Below, one piece after another: positions 52,151 to 60,883 of a stretch of DNA of 64,000 bases. Position 1 is the first letter of the stretch. Every line of letters begins with the position of its first letter. Source of the DNA: Nostocoides_A vanveenii. GTDB lineage: Bacteria > Actinomycetota > Actinomycetes > Actinomycetales > Dermatophilaceae. The stretch covers positions 1-64,000 of the forward strand of contig NZ_BAAAPN010000034.1 of assembly GCF_039531165.1 (NCBI RefSeq), given 5' to 3'. The notes under the pieces are model-generated. The model was not told the DNA's origin and searched no databases. It saw nothing but the letters and a program-made list of their open reading frames with translations. The position numbers and the translations under genes were made by a program.

Positions 52151-53647
52151 GTGATCGTCGTAGATGGCCGAACGGACCTGGAGAAACTACGGGAACTCCT
52201 GCTGGAGCCCGAGCAAACCCACCTGGAGTTCAAGTCCGCTCTCGACCTCACGTCCAACAAGGACAAGTTGGAGTTCGTGAAGGACGCGGTTTCCATGGCC
52301 AACCGTCCGCCAGGCGGGTACATCATCGTGGGGGCGCAAGAGGGCGGCTCGCTGGCCCTTCCGCTCGGGTCCCTGCGTGATCGGGCGCTCTTCGACGGCG
52401 CTCGACTTGGCGATCTCATTCGCAAGCACATCGAGGGCGAGGTCCACGTGGTCGCTCAGTTCCACGAGGTTGACGGCCATGAAGTCGTCCTCATCTATCT
52501 GCCGCATCATCGCGATGGCCTCCCGGTGCCGATGAGCACTCTGGGCCAGTACCGAAGCGACAGAGGCAAGGACGTGATTGTGTTTCGAGAGGGCGACATG
52601 CTCGTGCGTGAGGGGGCAAAGAACTCGCCACTACGGCATGCGCACTGGCATGACCTGCTGAGCGAACGCGACCGCCGCCTTCGCGCCGAGAGCCGAGTCG
52701 AGATCGACTCGCTCCTGACCGACTTGGCACGCGCCCTGCGAGACGCCAATGGGCCTGTGGCTGTGCCGCTTTCGTGGGAAATGTCCGACGAAGCATTCGT
52801 TGAGGCGGTCGTGTCGAACCTCGAAGCGAACAAGGACGTTCGCCTGAAGCAATTCCTAAGACAGGGGTCCCACCGCTCTGGCGATCCGCTTGCCCTGACG
52901 AACGTGTTGGACAAGATCACCATTCTCGCGGCGCAGTGTCTCTACTTCGAACGCTACGAGCAAGCACACCAAGCCGTCGACGCGCTGTTCGCCCTCTACG
53001 CCCGCTTGGACTTTCAGGAGGCATCGGAGCGACTGGCCACGATCACACGGGTGTACGTGCTGGGGAGTCTGGCCGTGCGACTTGGTGCGTGGTCGACCGT
53101 CCACAATCTCGTTCTCCGCCAGTACCCCCCGCAGGACGACGGCTACGTGTACTCGTCGTGGATTCGCCACGGCCAAGTCAACGCAAGCAGGGCCAACCTT
53201 CTCCTCAAGGATCGTAAGGGAATGATGATCTCCGCTGCGAGGTCTCTGGCATCGGAACGGCCCGCGATGCGTCCTGATGTTCCCGATGCCGGTCTGCCGG
53301 ACGCCAAGGAACTAGCGCACGACGACGTTCTGTTCAACTCGCTCTGCCAGTTCGATGTGCTCTACTGCCTGATCGCCCGCGCCGAAGGCTCGTACCATGG
53401 GGGTGGCTATCCGGCGTCGTCCGCGATGCATCAGTACCGGGCCGACCCAGCGTTCGTGCTGGTCGCGACGGATGCCCATGCTCGTACGCTCCTCTTTCCC
53501 AACTCGGTGGACGCACGGGTCGCGTCTGCCATCACGGAGGTCTTCGAGGCTGCCGAGCGAGAGTCCTTTTCCTTCGGCGGTCACTGGGACTCGCTGCCCC
53601 CTGCGGCTCAGCGTTTCGTGATCGAACACGGTGGGGGCCAACCGTGA
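52151..53647 (+). CDS. Schlafen-type AlbA_2 domain protein
   Basis: The N-terminal 120 residues fit the AlbA_2/Schlafen fold: LLEPEQTHLEFKSALDLTSN, then VKDAVSMANRPPGGYIIVGA and VVLIYLPHHRDG. In other bacteria this domain binds nucleic acid and may act as a tRNA/rRNA nuclease or as a helicase partner. The remaining 350 residues are helical with TPR-like stretches (QCLYFERYEQAHQAVDALFA) and have no name. GTG 52151 lies four bases after the res stop; its end overlaps the SIR2 start by four bases. Part of the mod-res operon by position. Confidence 0.7.
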   Translation: MIVVDGRTDLEKLRELLLEPEQTHLEFKSALDLTSNKDKLEFVKDAVSMANRPPGGYIIVGAQEGGSLALPLGSLRDRALFDGARLGDLIRKHIEGEVHVVAQFHEVDGHEVVLIYLPHHRDGLPVPMSTLGQYRSDRGKDVIVFREGDMLVREGAKNSPLRHAHWHDLLSERDRRLRAESRVEIDSLLTDLARALRDANGPVAVPLSWEMSDEAFVEAVVSNLEANKDVRLKQFLRQGSHRSGDPLALTNVLDKITILAAQCLYFERYEQAHQAVDALFALYARLDFQEASERLATITRVYVLGSLAVRLGAWSTVHNLVLRQYPPQDDGYVYSSWIRHGQVNASRANLLLKDRKGMMISAARSLASERPAMRPDVPDAGLPDAKELAHDDVLFNSLCQFDVLYCLIARAEGSYHGGGYPASSAMHQYRADPAFVLVATDAHARTLLFPNSVDARVASAITEVFEAAERESFSFGGHWDSLPPAAQRFVIEHGGGQP

Positions 53648-55455
53648 GTTCACCTCTTTCTCCGCTGGCCATGCTCGCTACATCCATGCACGCTCAGCCG
53701 GGTGTCTACGCTGTCCTGCTCGGCTCCGGCGTCTCGACCGGCGCAGGAATGCCCACCGGCTGGGGAGTGGTCAAGGAACTGGTAAGGCGGCTGGCCGTTG
53801 CAGAGCACCCCGATGATCCAGCCTCCCTGGCAGCAGCACAAGCCGACCCGGAACAGTGGTGGCGAGGCAATCATGGAGGCGACCTCGGATACTCCTCGTT
53901 GCTGGAAGCGTTGGCTCCTACGCAGGCCGCCCGACAGGGGCTGCTTGCGTCCTTTTTCGAGCCGACTGACGACGACCGCGCAGCCGGAGTCAAGATGCCC
54001 AGCAAGGCGCATCGCAGCATCGCGCAACTCGTCAAGCGGGGTGCGGTGCGCGTCATCATCACGACGAACTTCGACCGCTTGATGGAGCAGGCCCTTGAAG
54101 GCGAAGGCGTCTCCGCTCAGGTCATCGCTCGACCCGAGGCGGTCAATGGCATGAGCCCGCTGGCCCACGCACCGGCGACCCTGATCAAACTGCACGGCGA
54201 CTACAAGGACTTGGGGTCCCTGAACACTCCGGACGAACTGGCCGCCTACCCAACAGAGTGGAAGGTCCTGGTGAGCCAGGTTCTCGAAGAGTACGGCCTC
54301 GTTATCTCGGGCTGGTCAGCAGACTGGGACACGGCACTCGTCGCACTCCTGGAGGCAGCCAAGAGCCGTCGTTACCCGCTCTACTGGGATCAGCGCAGCA
54401 GTCGAGGCAGCACAGCCCAAAGTATTCTGGCCAACCGCAATGGGTCCGTGATCACGGCAGCCGACGCGGACTCCATGTTTGCGGACCTCGCCACGAGCCT
54501 GGATGCCTTGGAGAGGCTGGCCGAGCCTCCACTCACGACCGCAATCGCAGTTGCCAGGCTGAAACGCTATCTGCCTGATCCCGTTCACCGACTCGACCTA
54601 CACGATCTAGTGATGTCCGCAACCGACGCGGTGGTCACAGGGGTCAACGACCAGCCTCTCAGCATCGCCGGGCTTGACGGGGAAGGCTTCCAGGCGGTTC
54701 TCGAAGATCACCGTGCCCGCTCCGAGCAGATGCTGCAACTGGCCGTCACTGGCATGTGGCACGACCCCGAAGGACACCACGACCGGCTCTGGATGGACGT
54801 TGTGAAGCGCCTGATCGACGCCGGGAGCATCAGGGCACTCGGAGTGCCTGTGCAGCAGGTACTTGAGCGGGCCCGCATGTATCCAGCACTGCTCCTCATG
54901 ACATGCGCTGGGGTGGCGACAGTGAGCCGAGGACGGGAGCGCCTCCTCGTCCGTCTGGTGTCCGAGGTGCACGGCCACATGGACGTTGGCGTCAGCCTGG
55001 AGTTGCCCGCCTGCCAGATCGCTCACCCAGCCCGCGTCCTGAACGACGATTGGACCAACGACCTGCCCCGTTGGGGAGGCGGTAAGTGGACCTACCCCGT
55101 CAGCCACCTTCTCGCTGCGGAGTGCCGCGAAGTCTTCCGCGACCTGATCCCCCGGGACGATGACTACACGCGCACAGTCCACGGCTTCGAGTACCGGATG
55201 AGCCTCATGTACGAGGTCACCAACTCCTCGTACCGAGGCGCGTACCGGGCGATGCCAGGCGAGTTCGTCGGTGAGACAGGTTGGTCTTGGGATGATCGCG
55301 ACATCCCCATCGCGGAAGAGACGTTTCGTGCGAGAGGCGACCGCGTTCAGGACTGGCCCTGGGTTGACCTCCTTGGCGGCCACGAGAAATACGACGACGC
55401 GCTAATCCAGCACCGCGACATCCTGAAGAAGTTCAAGTACCACAACATGCGTTGA
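53644..55455 (+). CDS. SIR2-family protein (putative NAD-depleting defence effector)
   Basis: The N-terminal 250 residues form a SIR2_2-type domain: VLLGSGVSTGAGMPTGWGV (NAD-binding loop), VIITTNFDRLMEQAL, the His-containing IKLHGDYKD and VISGWSADWDTALV. In phage defence systems such SIR2 domains hydrolyse NAD+ and stop the infected cell. The C-terminal 350 residues (sensor or partner domain) are unknown; they contain LPRWGGGKWTYP. It is the fourth gene of mod-res-AlbA_2-SIR2, start overlapping the previous stop by four bases. Confidence 0.8.
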   Translation: MSSPLSPLAMLATSMHAQPGVYAVLLGSGVSTGAGMPTGWGVVKELVRRLAVAEHPDDPASLAAAQADPEQWWRGNHGGDLGYSSLLEALAPTQAARQGLLASFFEPTDDDRAAGVKMPSKAHRSIAQLVKRGAVRVIITTNFDRLMEQALEGEGVSAQVIARPEAVNGMSPLAHAPATLIKLHGDYKDLGSLNTPDELAAYPTEWKVLVSQVLEEYGLVISGWSADWDTALVALLEAAKSRRYPLYWDQRSSRGSTAQSILANRNGSVITAADADSMFADLATSLDALERLAEPPLTTAIAVARLKRYLPDPVHRLDLHDLVMSATDAVVTGVNDQPLSIAGLDGEGFQAVLEDHRARSEQMLQLAVTGMWHDPEGHHDRLWMDVVKRLIDAGSIRALGVPVQQVLERARMYPALLLMTCAGVATVSRGRERLLVRLVSEVHGHMDVGVSLELPACQIAHPARVLNDDWTNDLPRWGGGKWTYPVSHLLAAECREVFRDLIPRDDDYTRTVHGFEYRMSLMYEVTNSSYRGAYRAMPGEFVGETGWSWDDRDIPIAEETFRARGDRVQDWPWVDLLGGHEKYDDALIQHRDILKKFKYHNMR

Positions 55456-55497
55456 GTGCTGGCGGGAGGACCAAGGCCGCTTGTAGTGGGGGCCCCC

Positions 55498-55911
55498 TTA
55501 GCGTCGGGATGCCGCGATCTCGCTCACGTGGAACACCACTTCGTGGCTCCGTTGCAGCGCTGGGGCGGCCATCCCCAGCATCCAAGCGGGCTGGTTCTTC
55601 GGGTGACTGAAGCCGTTGCGTAGTTCACGGCCCACATGGACCACTTCCGCGAGTTCGTCTGTGAGCAGTCCGTCCTGATGCGCCCGAGTGATCAAGGTCT
55701 TGAAGGACACCGAGTCACCGGCCCCCAGGACCCAGCGCAGCGTCGACTCGACGGCCATCAGCGACCAGGCCACACCGACGACGCTGAACTCCCAGACGAG
55801 CAGGCAGTGAGTGAACAGGTCGCGCGACACCCGTAGTTGCTCGCGAATCTCCGGGGGCGTGTGCTCGCTCACCGGCCAGGACGCCGCGACGGCGAACAGG
55901 TGATCTGGCAT
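55498..55911 (-). CDS. HEPN-like protein, small
   Basis: A 137-residue helical protein. The motif ELRNGFSHPKN contains R-x4-H (R-N-G-F-S-H), the signature of HEPN ribonuclease toxins; a preceding Trp/Leu-rich helix (SVVGVAWSLMAVESTLRWVL) would be the other wall of the fold. HEPN proteins often act in abortive infection. It faces the SIR2 gene tail-to-tail across 42 bp that includes a GGGGGCCCCC palindrome. No partner nucleotidyltransferase (MNT) is seen. Confidence 0.6.
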   Translation of the reverse strand: MPDHLFAVAASWPVSEHTPPEIREQLRVSRDLFTHCLLVWEFSVVGVAWSLMAVESTLRWVLGAGDSVSFKTLITRAHQDGLLTDELAEVVHVGRELRNGFSHPKNQPAWMLGMAAPALQRSHEVVFHVSEIAASRR

Positions 55912-56024
55912 GGCAGGGAGGGGCTCGCCAGACGGCGACCAGCCGCCGAGCGTACCGACCGTCCTTGGGTCCTGCGGCTAGTCCATGAAGTCCATTGTGA
56001 ACGGATCACCTCGGCGACAGCCCG

Positions 56025-57176
56025 TTACGCGGGCTCCGCCTGGGCTGGCTTGGCAGTCGAGCCGAGGACACAGCCCGGTTGGTCACAGGGTGGCAGCGTC
56101 GACTTGGAGTTGCTGGCGAGCGTCCTGTGCGCCGCCCAGACACGCTCCATGTCGACGGTTCCTAGGGCGTCGCGCATTGCCTTCAACGCGTTGTCCGAGT
56201 AGCGCAAGTGCTTGGTCCTCCCGAAGACGAACCGATGCGAGAAGTGGTCATCGTTGCTGTCGAGGCCGAGGTGACGACGGAGCGCCGTCGCGCCGCTGCG
56301 GCTCACCCCCGCCCGGTCGGCCAAGTCATAGGGACCCATGTAGAACTTCTTCTCCAGGTCCACAGTCCGGATCGCCGCTGAATCGACTGCTGGGTCGCTC
56401 GTGTACGTGACCGGCAAGCCGCCCGACTTGACCAACCGGACCTCTACCGTCAGCCCTGATCCGACGATGTTCGCCGCGTAGCCGGTTAGTTTGGGGAACA
56501 CTTGGCTGCGGCTCTTCCCTTCCCTTATCCCTCGGGCCACGCGGCGTACATCGGTTTCGCTGACCTCGGCTGCGTCGGGATCGGCGAGGGCCTCAGTCGC
56601 GAGCAGGGCTCTGATTCTGGCATTGGCCTCAGCCGTTGCTCGGCGTCCTGGCTTCAAGAGTCGGGCGATCCGCTCGTGCTCGCGGTCGACCAGCAGGTCT
56701 AGGCCCTGAGGCGGTTCTGCACTGATCGGCAACACGCGCGCTGGTAGGTGATCGCCCAACCGCTCGCCGAAGACCCGGCACAGCAGGTCATCGAACAGAG
56801 TGACCGCCGACCGCACGTACAGGTAGAGAAGCCCCTCGTCCACGACCACGTACCAGTGCTGCTCCGCGTCGCGCAGCGAGTCGAGAGCGCGGATGGTGCC
56901 CGCTTCGTCGTCGCTGATCTTGATGCCATCGGTCTGCTGGCACTGCCGGATCGCGAGTTCCAGCGAGATCGACTTGCCACTGCGCTTGTCGAAGACTGGG
57001 ACCCTCTTGGCCTCCAGAGCCGCCTTCAACAACATCTCGAAGGCATGCTGAAGGCTCAGCAAGACGCGCGTAATGCGTCCTTCGTCGTCCAGCGCGTTGA
57101 ACGCGCCCACGCCGGTGCGCAAGGAAGCCAGGGCCTTCTGGCGAAGGACGCGCACGTTGTATGACTCGCGAGGCAT
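56025..57176 (-). CDS. DUF3644-type protein (HEPN-like fold)
   Basis: The first 150 residues match the DUF3644 pattern: LRTGVGAFNALDDEGRITRV, then SLQHAFEMLLKAALEAKRVP, and LRDAEQHWYVVVDEGLLYLY with another R-x4-H (R-D-A-E-Q-H). The C-terminal part contains an HTH-like segment (YDLADRAGVSRSGATALRRH), suggesting DNA or RNA binding. ATG 57176 gives 383 residues, normal for this group, which is often found in defence islands. It is the last cargo gene, reading away from the right end. Confidence 0.72.
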   Translation of the reverse strand: MPRESYNVRVLRQKALASLRTGVGAFNALDDEGRITRVLLSLQHAFEMLLKAALEAKRVPVFDKRSGKSISLELAIRQCQQTDGIKISDDEAGTIRALDSLRDAEQHWYVVVDEGLLYLYVRSAVTLFDDLLCRVFGERLGDHLPARVLPISAEPPQGLDLLVDREHERIARLLKPGRRATAEANARIRALLATEALADPDAAEVSETDVRRVARGIREGKSRSQVFPKLTGYAANIVGSGLTVEVRLVKSGGLPVTYTSDPAVDSAAIRTVDLEKKFYMGPYDLADRAGVSRSGATALRRHLGLDSNDDHFSHRFVFGRTKHLRYSDNALKAMRDALGTVDMERVWAAHRTLASNSKSTLPPCDQPGCVLGSTAKPAQAEPA

Positions 57177-57386
57177 GCCAGCAGGTTACGAGGCCAGGCC
57201 CGTCGCTGTGCGCTTTGCCCTTGCCAACGTGCTTCACAGAGCCGCCAGGGCCTGAATGCAGGTCGTGAGTACCCTCACGTTGAATCCGGAGTGGCCATAA
57301 TTTGCAGGACGGGACTCTTCGCTGGTGCTACGTGAAAGATGGCCACCAACGCTGTGTCTGTTGGCCATCTTTCGTGTAGTCAAACA
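57177..57386. repeat. right end of the transposon with TnsB-like sites
   Basis: No gene. TGGCCA occurs at 57292-57297, 57340-57345 (after GTGAAAGA) and 57362-57367 (reverse orientation, in the terminal repeat 57362-57386). The last two form an inverted pair (GAAAGATGGCCA / TGGCCATCTTTC) that could also fold into a hairpin. Spacing and number fit a TnsB-binding array. Confidence 0.7.
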
Positions 57387-57391
57387 GTTCC
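57387..57391 (+). repeat. target-site duplication (right copy), GTTCC
   Basis: Directly follows the ACA end at 57386 and equals 39086-39090. The chromosome resumes here; the stop of the alcohol dehydrogenase is 55 bp further on. Confidence 0.85.
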
Positions 57392-57446
57392 AGCCTCGCA
57401 TCACTCGCCCTTGGGTGGGCTTGCCCGGGGCGGTCGTGAGCAACCC

Positions 57447-58746
57447 TCAGTTCGCGCACCACAAACGCATCGAGCGCTCGAAGATGCGCGCGATGTCGTC
57501 CTCGGTCACCGGCACCGGGGCGACGGCCAGCAGGCGCTGCTGTCGCATCGTGCCGGCGACCAGGTCGTCGATATCGCCCGCGCCGAATCCGACCGCTGCC
57601 AGCCCGTTCGGTAGGCCGATGTCCGCCATCAGCGCGGCCACGATGCCCGGCAGGAAGTCCGCCGGGTCAGATGTCATCACCGCATCCGGATTCAGCAACC
57701 GGCCGGCGCGAAGGTGACGCTCGGGCGCTGCCGCGAAAGTGAATCGGAAAGCCTCGGGCGCCGTGAGAGCGACGGCCACCCCGTGCGGGACCAGCGCCTC
57801 CCCCTGCGGATAGTCCGCGGCGCGAAAGTCCTTGGCCTGCCCCGCAATCGGGTAACCGTTCGCGTGCGGGATGTGAACGCCGGCGTTCCCGAAGCCCATG
57901 CCTGCGAAGGTCGCCGCGAGTGCCATCTCCCCGCGAGCCTGGCGGTCGGACCCGTCGCGGACGCTGCGCCGGAAGGAGCCGGCCAGCAGGGCTAGCGCCT
58001 TCTCGCACCACATATCCGCGATCGGGTTCGCCCCGCAATAGGGCACGCGCTCCGCGGCTCGATGCCGCTCGAAGCCGGTGTAGGGCCGCGCGGGTGTAGC
58101 TCTCCAGCGCATGGCACAGGATGTCCAACCCGGTGGCCGCAGTCACACCGGTCGGCTGGGTCAACGTCAGCTCCGGGTCGACCACCGCCAGCGTGGGCCG
58201 CAACGCCTCATGCGATATTCCCGTCTTGACCGACAGCCCGATCACGTCCAGGACGCACACCGTCGTCGACTCCGAGCCGGTCCCCGTCGTGGTCGGCACG
58301 GCGATCAGCGGGCGCAGCGGCTCGATGGGCGACCGGCCAGCGCCGACCGGCCGGTTGACATAGTCGAGCAACTCCCCCGGGTTCGTTGTCAGTAGGTTGA
58401 CCGCTTTGGCTGTGTCGATGCTCGACCCGCCGCCGACCGCGACATACGCGTCATACGGCCCGCCGTCACGCGCCCAGGCGATGGCGTGCCGCAGGCTGGC
58501 GTCGGTCGGCTCGATGTGCACGTCGTCGAAGAGTTCGCACTCGACGCCGTATGCCCGCATCTGCTCGGCGATGCGTGCCGGGGCCCCGGTCGCTGCCACC
58601 CCGGCATCGGTGATGAGCAGGGCCCGCTTCGCGCCCAGCTGGGCGATGTCGTAACCGATCTCGGCGGAGGCCCCGGCCCCGAGCTTGAGGCGGGGCGCGC
58701 CATACGTGAAAACGGACTCGGAGTTTCCGGGCGCGTTGACGGCCAT
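57447..58746 (-). pseudogene. iron-containing alcohol dehydrogenase (HOT type), frameshifted
   Basis: The product belongs to the Fe-ADH branch with hydroxyacid-oxoacid transhydrogenases. Frame 1 (from ATG 58746, with GGGAGG upstream) encodes the NAD/metal parts GGGSSIDTAKAVNLL and VPTTTGTGSESTT up to GLDILCHALESYTRA. Frame 2 continues with PYTGFERHRAAERVPYCGAN and IADMWCEKALALL to the stop at 57447. The change is near 58090-58098 (GCGGCCC), as if one base were lost. Either a recent mutation or an assembly error. The gene ends 55-60 bp from the transposon. Confidence 0.8.
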
Positions 58747-58776
58747 CGGTCGCACCTCCCTTGGTGGCGGCGCCTG

Positions 58777-58782
58777 TAGCGT
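58777..58782 (+). promoter_or_regulatory. -10-like hexamer for the DUF1801 gene, leaderless spacing
   Basis: TAGCGT, six bases, then ATG 58789. Another member of the series described in the findings. Confidence 0.4.
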
Positions 58783-58788
58783 ACGACT

Positions 58789-59223
58789 ATGCGGGTGGAC
58801 GCCGACACGATCGAGCAATGGTTCGCGGCTGCCGGCCCTCGAGAAGCGGACCTGCGTCGCATGGACGCTGCCATCACGGCATACGCCCCTGACATGGAGC
58901 GCGTCTTTAAGGACTGGAACTTCGGCGGGGCCGGCCTCGGCTACGGCCGCATCGACTATCGCACGAAGTCCTCCCCCACCCTCCAGCAGATCCCTGTCCT
59001 CGGACTCATGCCGCAAAAGCGGCACCTCGCTCTGTATGCCTGCGCGGTCATCGACGGTCAGTACCTTGCCGAGCGCTATCGCGAGCAGCTGGGCAGCGTC
59101 AGTTGCGGCAAGTCCTGCATCCGCTTCACGGCCTACGACAAGCTCGACGAGTCGGGTCTGGCGGCGATGCTCACCGATGTCAACGAGCGCTATCGCCGTG
59201 GAGACCATCTCTACGGCGTGTGA
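58789..59223 (+). CDS. DUF1801 (YdhG-like) protein
   Basis: A 144-residue cytosolic protein with the DUF1801 pattern: TIEQWFAAAGPREADLRRMD, AYAPDMERVFKDWNFGGAG (the helix and the W-G core), YRTKSS and HLALYACAV...CIRFTAYDKLDE. Function in bacteria is unknown. It is divergent from the broken alcohol dehydrogenase. No ribosome site precedes the ATG; a TAGCGT hexamer ends six bases upstream. Confidence 0.8.
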   Translation: MRVDADTIEQWFAAAGPREADLRRMDAAITAYAPDMERVFKDWNFGGAGLGYGRIDYRTKSSPTLQQIPVLGLMPQKRHLALYACAVIDGQYLAERYREQLGSVSCGKSCIRFTAYDKLDESGLAAMLTDVNERYRRGDHLYGV

Positions 59224-59370
59224 CCCGTTCGGGGGACGCAACGTGGCATGCATCGCATCACATTCGTGCCTGCGGACGCGCGGGTAACACCACGTGCGGC
59301 CTAGCCTGAAAGAAAGCCGCACGGACTCGACGTTGCTGGTCAACGATGACCAGGAACAGGAGCGGGACAG

Positions 59371-60870
59371 ATGCCTGACCAGGTCGAACTCATCACCTAC
59401 TGCGATCGTTTGGGCGGCAGTCTGCCCGGCTTGAAGCAGGTCCTCGACGGGCCCCTCGCGGGCCTCTTCGGCGGTGTGCACATCCTGCCCTTCTACCGGC
59501 CGCACGACGGTGCCGACGCCGGCTTCGACCCGGCCGATCACACCGAAGTCGAGCCTCGCCTGGGCTCGTGGGCCGACATCCGCGAGATCGCGTCCGACTA
59601 TCCGGTGACCGCGGACCTCATCGTCAACCACGTCTCCTCGGCATCACCGCAGTTCCAGGACTGGTTGCGACACGGCCCGGACTCCCCCTATGACGGGATG
59701 TTCCTGACCTTCGGCAGCGCCTTCCCCAAGGGGGCGACAGAGGCGGAGCTGATGATGCTGACCCGCCCACGACCGGGTCTGCCCTTCACGGTCTATGAGC
59801 AGGCCGATGGCACCAAACACCTGGTCTGGACCACCTTCACCGAGGAACAGATCGACATCGACGTCCGGGCGCCCCTGACCCTGCAATACCTGCAGCGGGT
59901 GCTCGATCTGCTCGCCGGGAGCAGTGTCAAGTGTGTCCGACTGGACGCTGTCGGCTATGCCGTCAAGTCACCCGGGCTGACCTCCTTCATGACCGAGGAG
60001 ACCTTCGCCTTCATCCACCAGGTCAGCGACTGGTGCGCGGCCCGCGGTCTCGATGTCATCGTCGAGGTGCACTCCTACTTCCAGCGCCAGGTCGAGATCG
60101 CTGCTCAGGTCGACAAGGTCTACGACTTCGCCCTGCCCCCACTGGTGCTGCACGCCCTGACCGCGGGCGACGTCGCGCCGCTGCTGCACTGGTTCACCGT
60201 GCGGCCGACCAATGCCGTCACTGTGCTCGACACCCACGACGGGATCGGCGTCATCGATGTGGCCGAGGATGGCCACGACCCGGGCAACCCCGGCCTGCTG
60301 TCGAATGCCCAGATCACCACGCTTATCGAGGCGATTCACCGCAACTCCGGCGAGACCTCACTCTTTGCATCAGGTGGCGCCGCCTCGAATGTCGATATCT
60401 ACCAAGTGAATTCGACCTTCTATGACGCACTCGGTGCCGATGACGGCAAGTACCTCCTCGCCCGGGCCATCCAGTTCTTCACGCCTGGGACCCCCCAGGT
60501 CTACTACGTCGGACTGCTCGCGGGCCACAATGACGTCGCCCTGCTCACCCGCACAAACATCGGGCGCGACGTCAATCGGCATTTCTACACCCGGCACGAG
60601 ATCGCAGCCGCGCTGAACGCGCCCGTGGTGCGTGCCCTGTGCGCCTTGATCCGGATCCGGAACAGCCACCCGGCCTTCGACGGTGACTTCACGGCCGACG
60701 GCTCGGGCAGCAGCATCACCATGTCGTGGAGCGCCGGCGAGGACCGGGTCGACCTCGTCGGCGACACCGCGACGGGCGCGGCAACCATCGCGTGGACCTC
60801 ACCCGACGGCGAGCACACGTCGCCGTTGCTCGCCCTGGCTGCTTCGCGTCCCTTGCTCCCCGTCGTCTAA
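59371..60870 (+). CDS. sucrose phosphorylase (GH13_18)
   Basis: This enzyme phosphorolyses sucrose (or sucrose 6'-phosphate) to alpha-glucose 1-phosphate and fructose, saving an ATP. Landmarks: LITYCDRLGGSLPGL and LPFYRPHDGADAGFDP near the N-terminus, nucleophile CVRLDAVGYAVK, acid/base VIVEVHSYFQ, and LDTHDGIGVIDV for the third carboxylate. The 499-residue length is typical. A GGAGCGGGA site precedes ATG 59371. Fructose 6-phosphate from its product could feed the phosphoketolase at 12.4 kb. No sugar transporter is adjacent. Confidence 0.9.
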   Translation: MPDQVELITYCDRLGGSLPGLKQVLDGPLAGLFGGVHILPFYRPHDGADAGFDPADHTEVEPRLGSWADIREIASDYPVTADLIVNHVSSASPQFQDWLRHGPDSPYDGMFLTFGSAFPKGATEAELMMLTRPRPGLPFTVYEQADGTKHLVWTTFTEEQIDIDVRAPLTLQYLQRVLDLLAGSSVKCVRLDAVGYAVKSPGLTSFMTEETFAFIHQVSDWCAARGLDVIVEVHSYFQRQVEIAAQVDKVYDFALPPLVLHALTAGDVAPLLHWFTVRPTNAVTVLDTHDGIGVIDVAEDGHDPGNPGLLSNAQITTLIEAIHRNSGETSLFASGGAASNVDIYQVNSTFYDALGADDGKYLLARAIQFFTPGTPQVYYVGLLAGHNDVALLTRTNIGRDVNRHFYTRHEIAAALNAPVVRALCALIRIRNSHPAFDGDFTADGSGSSITMSWSAGEDRVDLVGDTATGAATIAWTSPDGEHTSPLLALAASRPLLPVV

Positions 60871-60883
60871 GCGTCCCTGTCAC

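Larger units (their letters stand above)
39091..57386. mobile_element. Tn7-like transposon, 18.3 kb, with defence cargo
   Basis: Both ends are defined. The left end from 39091 and the right end read backward from 57386 share TGTTT, then C at position 11, GAAA at 14-17 and TGGCCA at 20-25 without gaps. Both are flanked by GTTCC. The left end carries tnsA, tnsB, tnsC and tniQ in order. Cargo follows: GIY-YIG, Xre, membrane and lipoprotein genes, a Mod-Res-AlbA_2-SIR2 operon and two HEPN-like genes. No CRISPR array, cas gene or tnsE is seen. The backbone octamer GGCATACG is absent. Confidence 0.9.

Noticed and set aside
55485..55496. GGGGGCCCCC palindrome as a terminator between SIR2 and HEPN genes
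   Set aside because: It has no loop and no T-run; it cannot form a stable RNA hairpin as it stands.
57260..57300. tRNA gene near the right end (GTTGAATCC resembles a T-loop)
   Set aside because: No matching T-stem, acceptor stem or anticodon arm can be folded around it.
39091..57386. CRISPR array or guide RNA for RNA-guided transposition
   Set aside because: No regularly spaced repeats and no Cas-like protein; TniQ stands alone with TnsABC.
57667..59631. 654-residue leftward frame as one gene
   Set aside because: Only the part from 58746 down to about 58090 is dehydrogenase-like; the upstream part is opposite the DUF1801 gene and has no motifs.
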